A DNA stretch of 64,000 nucleotides, taken from Costus lasius (taxonomy: Eukaryota > Streptophyta > Magnoliopsida > Zingiberales > Costaceae). This document shows, one piece after another, positions 57,629 through 64,000 of the stretch (positions are counted from its first letter, which is position 1; each line of letters begins with the position of its first letter). The translations under genes and the position numbers were made by a program. The stretch is from NCBI GenBank assembly GCA_027563935.2, contig CM050453.2, forward strand, positions 14,474,611 through 14,538,610, read 5' to 3'. Below the pieces are notes generated by a model, which was not told the origin of the DNA, did not search any database, and saw nothing but the letters and a program-made list of their open reading frames with translations.

Positions 57629-59580
57629 TGTTGGGAAACCCCGGGGACATTTTACAATTTTCAGAGTTATGAACATACATTTTTCGCAGCGGAAGAATGT
57701 CCCCGAAACAGGCCAGTCCCAAAAACCCAGTGAAGATCGCAAGCAAGGGAGTCGACACGATGAGTTAGGAAATACCTTAAGAGCAATGTGGAGCGATGCC
57801 GATATAGGCGTCCAAGTGTACGCCCTCTGCAGTCTCACACACACGGATCTCTTGAGTTCTCTTCTTCCACACCCGGTGCTAGCCTCGGGAAGAAGATCCA
57901 AGCCTTAGGGAGATGTTTTACTTCTCTTGCGCCACTCAGAGAAAAGATGCGCCAAGTGAAGAAGGAAAACCGCCCAAGCCGCCAAGCCCTAGATCTCCTT
58001 GCGCCAAGAGGAAAGGAGGAAGAGGGTTGCGGTTATGGAAGATGCGCCCTTGCTCCAAGCACTCGCCCCTCTCCTTGTGTTCACGCCTTCAAGGATTAAT
58101 TACACACAAGAGGGGGCGACTAGGGTCATATTTATAGGACAAGAGGCGGTTAGGGTAATGGCTAGGATCATGACAAGTGTAGGGCTAGGATGAGGAGGTT
58201 TGAGATAAGGAAAGTCTCCAAGACATTTCCATAATTCTCATTCAACCTTACCTTTTGTTCCCACGCCTTTCCTTGTGCGCCAAGGCCTTGCCTTGCGCCT
58301 CAAGCAATGCCATAGAGGCATGCATTCCATCCTAGGAAGAGAGGGGGAGGCGCCCTTTACTTCCATAATGAAGCAAAGGCACCAACATGACCCCATTATG
58401 CCCCTAGGCGCCTAATGGTTCATGTTTCTCCCCATTATACCCTTTTAGCTTCTCATCTCTTCATGAGAACTTGTTATTGGGCCTCATTGGATAATGAGCT
58501 AGCCCAAACATCATTGCATAGGTTGATTAAGCACTTGGATCCAATCCAATGCAACCCTAATCCAAATGTGACCAACCATGGTCAAATACGGGTCAACCTG
58601 CCAAAAATGAAGTTTGGCTCCAATAACATTCTTCCATCTCATCAGGCCCATTGGCGCTGATGAAATCTCCCAATTAGATCCGAGTTATCCAATAACTCGA
58701 TCATAAAGCTTCCCGATCAATACGAGAACTCAAGTATCAAGGTGTGCGACCCTGTAGGTTCCTCTGACGCTGGCAGTGCTGACCAAAGGTCATCACAAGC
58801 AGTGAGTGGCACCTAGCAGTGCATCGCTGCTACCCAGGTCGTTGGAATGGATATCGACATCGACATCCCCATCATCGTAACTAGGTACAGATGCATTACA
58901 GTCTCTTTGCCGTACTGATATCCGATTGGACAAGTGTGTCACCACTTGTTTTCATCCAATCACATGGCTATGACTAAAACAGGTTCTCACCTGGGTATGG
59001 CCATACACTCTCAGTCATAGAACCATAAAGGAGCTCCATGGATATCATACTTCCTTAGGGAATGGGCAAATCCTATGTCTGTCCATTGATCTTCTCATAT
59101 GGGTCGTGACATGCTCAATAACAACCGTTATGACCTCCCAGCTACGGCAAGGTGTTAGGTTGTATCAAAGCAAGACCCTAATCATATAGAATGATCAATG
59201 ACCTCAAGTCAAGGGATCAATGCATCTCCTGTCACTTATGAGGATAACTCATGACACCAAGTCATAGCCTCATAGCGAGTCTATCCAGTATATCCCCAAT
59301 GATATACCCATGTGTCTGCGTTAGCACCACGTGCCTAACCAGCCCACATACCAGTCTCTCAAGTACCATAGCTGTCCCATATCCACTAAGGTACATCGAC
59401 TGGGGATTATAATTCGAGCACAGATCCAATCTGTCTCCAGGGACATTATCATGTAAGTACACAATCGCAGGTGTAGTCAAACAATGATAATGACAATGCC
59501 AGAATGATATATATAAAAATATCAATGTCAAGTAGTACATAAGTTGACCAAAACTAGGTCCTAGGGCATATACACCAACA
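57629..59580 (-). repeat. 5' LTR of the copia element
   Basis: 1952 bp, one base longer than its partner (GCCATAGAGG against GCCATAAGG). Otherwise about 99% identical by eye. Confidence 0.95.
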
Positions 59581-59585
59581 CAAGA
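59581..59585. repeat. Target-site duplication CAAGA, right copy
   Basis: Matches 50070-50074 exactly. Confidence 0.9.
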
Positions 59586-59735
59586 AGGGGAAACTACCGG
59601 AAGGGGGCATAAGGGCAGAAGGGGTACACTGAAGTTTGGTTTTGAGGGAGGACAAACGCCTCTCCGTCACCATTTGCTGAGGAAGGGATTCAAGAACCCC
59701 TTCAGCCACACCTTTCAGGTGACATATTGTCTCAG
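59586..59735 (+). pseudogene. Mitochondrial L15 exon 1, 3' half, copy D
   Basis: In plus orientation: GGGGGCATAAGGGCAGAAGG, then TTTGGTTTTGAGGGAGGACA (the GFEGGQ core), AGGAAGGGATTCAAGAACCC and TTTCAG|GTGACA (donor). The 5' half is absent. It starts at the copia insertion site, and the sequence left of the copia element is minisatellite, so the truncation predates the insertion. Confidence 0.7.
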
Positions 59736-60134
59736 TATTGACGATCCCGTTTACTTCTTTTGTCTTGCTCTGTTTTATCTAGTAGAAGATTTAAATGATA
59801 GCACATGAGAAAAGTGTTCTTTTTTTCTTGTTAATTTTCCTGCTTGAGGGTCCATATATGTATATTAATTCGATCTTCATTCGCTTATAATTGTCATAGC
59901 AGTCATGATATAGATTCTTTCTCTTAGAATATGAGATTAATTTTAGAGATAGTACAAGATGCCATGCTGATTGAGAAAAAAAAACTAAAAGATCCTCTTA
60001 TGACATTAGACGTCTTTATAGACGTACATCCAAGAAATGTGCTAATTTCAAATTTCTACTGTAAAGCTTGCTTCTCAGTTTGTGATGTAATAATCTAAAT
60101 CACTTAATCTCTTCCTCTCTTATGACATTAGACG

Positions 60135-60586
60135 TCTTTATTATGGAGCTCATATACCCTTAGTTGATTTCATAGATCTTAAGATATTGATTAAGATGAA
60201 ACTTTTCTATATTGATTCTGCATCTCTTAAAGCTAAGTGAGGTTACTTACCCACATTGGTTATATGTAAATGTACTCATTCAGCAAGAATAAATCAATTG
60301 CTATACTTCCCTTGCTTAAAAAGTGCATATACTTTATTATAATGCATATGAAGTAAGCAGAAATTTAGCACAGCTACTCAGAATCTCAACACCAAAACAA
60401 ATTAATGCACACCGTTGTTCACATATTTGGTGCATTTCAATTTACATCATAATAAAATTTCAATCCCAAGAAATATAAAATTAGAAAACACTAGCATATC
60501 CTCCGGTCACAGACATAAAATAGCGTAGGCAGTCTAATAGCGTTAAGATTCAGAATTAATGTCAAAAGAAGAATGAGGGAACTCAA
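60135..60586. repeat. Copy of the Rab 3' flank
   Basis: Nearly identical to 34901-35336, wedged between L15 exon 1 copies D and E. No Rab coding sequence accompanies it. Confidence 0.85.
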
Positions 60587-60617
60587 GTAATAGCAAACGG
60601 GATTGAGACAACACGTC

Positions 60618-61060
60618 ACCTGGAAGGGGCAGCTGGAGGGGTTCTTGAATCCCCTCCTCGGCAAACAGCGATGAAGAGGCGTCTGTCCTCCCTCAAAACT
60701 AAACTTCATCGTAGCCCTAACCTTCAGCCCCTTATGCCCCCTTCCAGCAGTCTTCCTCTCCCGGGACCCGATCCCCCTCCCTTTCCGTTTCTTCTGCCGT
60801 CTCGCCCCCTTGTTATCCCTCAGATCATTCAGCCTCAATAGGCTTACTGTTGACGATGATCCCATCGTCATGCCACTGAAAGAGGATCTAAAGATCCCAT
60901 TAGGTGTCCAAGAAAACATCGCCGCTGAAGCTGCAGCAGACGTAGGTGCAAAGGTTCTCACAAGCGGAACAACAGAGGTGGCGAGGAGATGGGAATACAC
61001 CGGATGATTGGGCAATGATTAGGCAAGACTGGAGAGGAGCAAGAGGCACTGCTGCCACAT
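60618..61060 (-). pseudogene. Mitochondrial L15 exon 1, best-preserved copy E
   Basis: From the former start (ATGTGGCAGCAGTGCC, 61060 region) the frame is MWQQCLLLLSSLA then TAA. After that stop it is open to the donor: [101 protein letters not shown]. This covers the N-terminal core of uL15 that pairs with exon 2 (PVGLGK). Several core residues look degraded (KGLKVRAT for the usual KGQKARGT). An internal ATG (about 60919) could start a shorter product. It lies 18.6 kb upstream of exon 2 on the same strand. Probably a pseudogene copy. Confidence 0.75.
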
Positions 61061-61383
61061 AACTAGAGCATGCGATATTGTGGGTGTAAATCGCCGGCAG
61101 CTAGGGCACGCTGTTTTAATTGGAGTGGAGGCATAGAGGGATGCAAGCTTATGAATGCTATTGTTAGATATTGGCTATTGTTGGCCACTTCCAAATGAAA
61201 TACGCCATTGAAATACATTCTGCTCGTCTATTGCACGCACAAATGTGTTGTAGACTTGTAGTTAGATGCGCTAACTCACCATTATCGGACAGTTATAGTG
61301 CTTCTTTGTTTGTAGACCCCTTTTCGGGTTTGTGAAGGATTTTTATCCTGACATATGGACACATTTTTTTTCATTGTATGGGC

Positions 61384-64000
61384 TTAATGATTGATAGATA
61401 AATAATTAGGAAGCATATGATTTGTTAGTATAAACTATACTATCAATTAGTACAAGCGAATAGACTTAGTCCATTTTGTTATTAAGCTTCTTTTAATTAT
61501 TTGGTCTAACTGCTATTTTCTAATGCCAAAACTCATAAACATTATTAAATTTTTAACAAGTACCTTGGCAATTAAAAATTAAATAGTTATGATAAGTCTT
61601 CAAGTATGAAGAGCTTTACTTGTAAGTATTTGAGCTTCTTATCTATCACAAGCTTGAGCAACAGTCAACTATGATCGCTTAGGTCATCAAAATATAAGAT
61701 GTTTGCCTATGTCTTTGAAAGAGACTAATGTTGAGTCTCAATGTCGAGCCCCATTAGTGATAATGATAGTTTGAAGTGCATCGTCATCCACTTTAGCCTC
61801 GCATATTTTAAGCATTAAAGTGAGTGCTGAGAGAAGCAGGGCAAGTGAAATTACTCAATTCTTAACCCAATCGTAGCATCCAAGACATTGTTGTATGATT
61901 CTATGTGGTTAATTGTAAATGTTATCAATTTTGGCTTGACATATTTCTCTCTTATGGAAGCAAATAAACCCACATTAACATATGTATCACAAGACAAAGG
62001 GGATAGATTCACATGTTTCTAAACAATTTTTCTTCAATTGGTCTCATAAAAGGGGATAAGATAATTTCTATCTTAAATTTAATAATATGCTTATTAAATC
62101 GAATATCTCTTAATATAATCTTTCTAAGCAATGTCTCAACAGTACGAGTAATTTGAAATATAGGAAAATATATAAAAAGTGCATCTATAACTAAATAGGA
62201 TTTGCTACACACCAATAAGCTAAGAGATGTAGCATGTCGATATTAATATAATTTTCGACTAATTAATGATAGAAATATAATATAGGTAAGAAACATAATC
62301 TTGAGATGATAAATATGACAACAATTGAATCTATCATAAAATTTTAACTCATTTCTAATGTTAAGCAAACACTTTGATTAACAAATCTAACAAAAAATAT
62401 AATAGTAATCGATAAGGAAGCCAACCCATTTAAACCCACTCTTCTTAAGAAAAAATCAAACTGTTTAGGTCAAGTCTAACCCAATCCTCTTAAACCCACT
62501 CTTCTTAAGAACAAATCAGACTGTTTGGGTAGGGTCCAACCCAACCCTTTTAAACCCATTCAATCTCATTCACCCTAAACACAGTTCTTCCACCTAACTC
62601 TACCATGTGTGCACATCAGGCGTGAAGATCTGTGCTTCGTTAGTTGGAAGGTCATATTACATAAGCTCCATCCCTCTACGCCTCCACTCCAATTAAAGCG
62701 GCGTGCCCCAGCTGCCGGTAGTTTACGCTCACGGTATTGCACGCTCCAATCATGTGGCAACGTCACCTCTTCCTCCTCTCCAATCTTGTCCACCCGTCGC
62801 TCTAGCCTCCGACGTATTACCACCCCTCGTTGCCTCCGTTGTCCTGCTCATGAGAACCTTCACACCAACGTCTACTGCAACTTCAGCGGCGACATTTTTT
62901 TTGACACCCAGTGGGATCTTTAGATCCTCTTTCAGTGGTATGGCAACGACAGAAGAAGAAGAAATGGAAAGGGAGGGGGATCGGGTCTGAGAAGGGGGCA
63001 TAAGGAGTAGAAGGCTAGGGGTACGATGAAATTTGGTTTTGAGAGAGGACAGACAGCCTCTCTATCACCGTTTGTCAAGGAGGGAATTCAATAACCCCTT
63101 TGGCCATACCTTCTAGGTGATGTGATGTCTCAATATTGACAATCTCATTTACTTTTTTGTCTTATTCGATTTATGCTAGTAGAAGATTTAATTGATAGCG
63201 CATGAGAAAAGAATTCTCTTTTTTTTTTGTTAATTTTTCTACTTGAGGGTCTATAGATGTCTATTAATTCGATCTGTATTCGCTTAGTATTGTCATCGTA
63301 GTCATAATGTAGATTGTTTCTCTTAGAATATGAAATTAATTTTAGAGATATTATGAGATTGTAAAACCTTGTACCATGCAGATTGAGAAAAAAAAAACTA
63401 AAGAATTCTTATATGACATTAGATGTCTTTACATATATGTATCCAATAATTGTGTTAATTTCAAATTTCTACTATAAGGATTGATTCTCTGTTTGCGATA
63501 TAATAATCTAAATCAGTTAATCTCTTCCTCTCAACTTTGTTTAGGAATATAAGAGAATAGTTGCTGAATTTTCATTTTTAGTGCTTATTTTCTATTGTTT
63601 ATGAGTTGCATACTTGGTAGAGGATTTCAAATGAAGTTGAAAAATGTAAACTATTCATGCTCTGTGTTTTAGATAGAATAACCAAGTATCTAATCAATTA
63701 TTAACATTTTGACATTAATCTTTGAGAAAAATCTTCATACGTGGGTAATTGCCAATTAATTTACCACATGATCGAATTGACAATTACATGAATGCTTTTG
63801 TCTAGAAATCTAAACGATTAGTGGATGATCTCTAATTTGTATTTTATTTTTGGATATAGTCCTGATTCCCATCTCGTCAATTGTTTAACCTATTATTAGT
63901 TTTCACATTAGTGAATCAGTAGTAAATACTAATTACTTTTATGGCGGGTTTTAGTGGCCTATAGCAGCACATGGATTGTGCCTACCACCTTTATTTGCGC
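61384..64000. repeat. Right arm of the large inverted repeat (partner 43.93-47.54 kb)
   Basis: Reverse complement of the left arm with indels; it continues to the window edge (GCACATGGATTGTGCCTACC at 63970 against GTAGGCACAATCCATGTGC at 43980). It contains a local duplication of TAAACCCACTCTTCTTAAGA (62430 and 62490). Confidence 0.85.
62735..63110 (+). pseudogene. Mitochondrial L15 exon 1, broken copy F
   Basis: Plus-strand copy starting ATGTGGCAACGTCACC (MWQRHLFLLSNLVHPSL then TAG). [10 protein letters not shown] follows, then a deletion removing the [12 protein letters not shown] part. ATGAAATTTGGTTTTGAGAG retains the core in another frame. The donor is near 63115 (TTCTAG|GTGATG). Confidence 0.75.

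Larger units (their letters stand above)
50075..59580 (-). mobile_element. Ty1/copia LTR retrotransposon, 9.5 kb, recent insertion
   Basis: Two LTRs (50075-52025 and 57629-59580) start TGTTGG and end CCAACA, flanked by CAAGA duplications. The element lies on the minus strand: the primer-binding site is next to the right LTR, and the purine tract GTGGGAGAT is next to the left LTR. The order gag, zinc knuckle, protease, integrase, reverse transcriptase, RNase H is the copia order. About 14 differences (one a 1-base indel) separate the LTRs by eye, so it is young. It is nevertheless defective: a 1-base deletion in gag and a TAG between the zinc knuckle and protease. It inserted into the minisatellite/L15 repeat region. 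Confidence 0.97.

Noticed and set aside
60810..61007. Plus-strand frame [15 protein letters not shown]
   Set aside because: Antisense of L15 exon 1 copy E, as with the similar frames at 45289 and 49186.

Overview
This is plant nuclear DNA: spliced genes with GT-AG introns, long AT-rich introns packed with repeats, and a complete LTR retrotransposon. The predicted proteins look monocot. Recurrent inserts rich in GGTACC/TACCGG dyads, and a minisatellite that reads as LDEA-type repeats, suggest Musaceae (banana/Ensete) or a relative. That placement is an inference, not a proof.

1-8.33 kb: a giant imperfect inverted repeat. Two arms of about 4 kb surround an 84-bp loop. Each arm carries a decayed FAR1-type DNA-binding domain, which points to a Mutator-like (MULE) origin. 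A 383-bp hAT-type MITE with an 8-bp target duplication is nested in the left arm only.

10.2-31.3 kb (+): the last 17 exons, about 875 codons, of a NOMO (nodal modulator) gene, an ER-membrane protein with repeated beta-sandwich domains. The roughly 350 N-terminal residues are not found and probably lie left of the window. One exon has a 1-base insertion that breaks the frame. One intron has a GC donor. Several introns are swollen by repeats.

31.7-49.9 kb: a graveyard of gene pieces. It holds a copy of the first exon of mitochondrial ribosomal protein L15, the C-terminal end of an HSP101/ClpB gene with an intron still in place, the last exon of a Rab GTPase of the RABA type (-), a tandem duplication at 37.6-39.3 kb, and exons 2-4 of mitochondrial L15 (-).

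43.6-64.0 kb: a nest of direct and inverted segmental duplications. With 33 kb included, it holds six broken copies of L15 exon 1. A young 9.5-kb Ty1/copia element (-) with nearly identical 1.95-kb LTRs sits inside it, flanked by a CAAGA duplication. Near 60.1-60.6 kb the 3' flank of the Rab fragment has been copied between L15 copies, with short homology at the join.

The NOMO and L15 genes are ordinary housekeeping genes. The unusual content of this window is structural: a long hairpin, repeated capture of one exon, and mosaic junctions. I saw no gene cluster or defence-like system.
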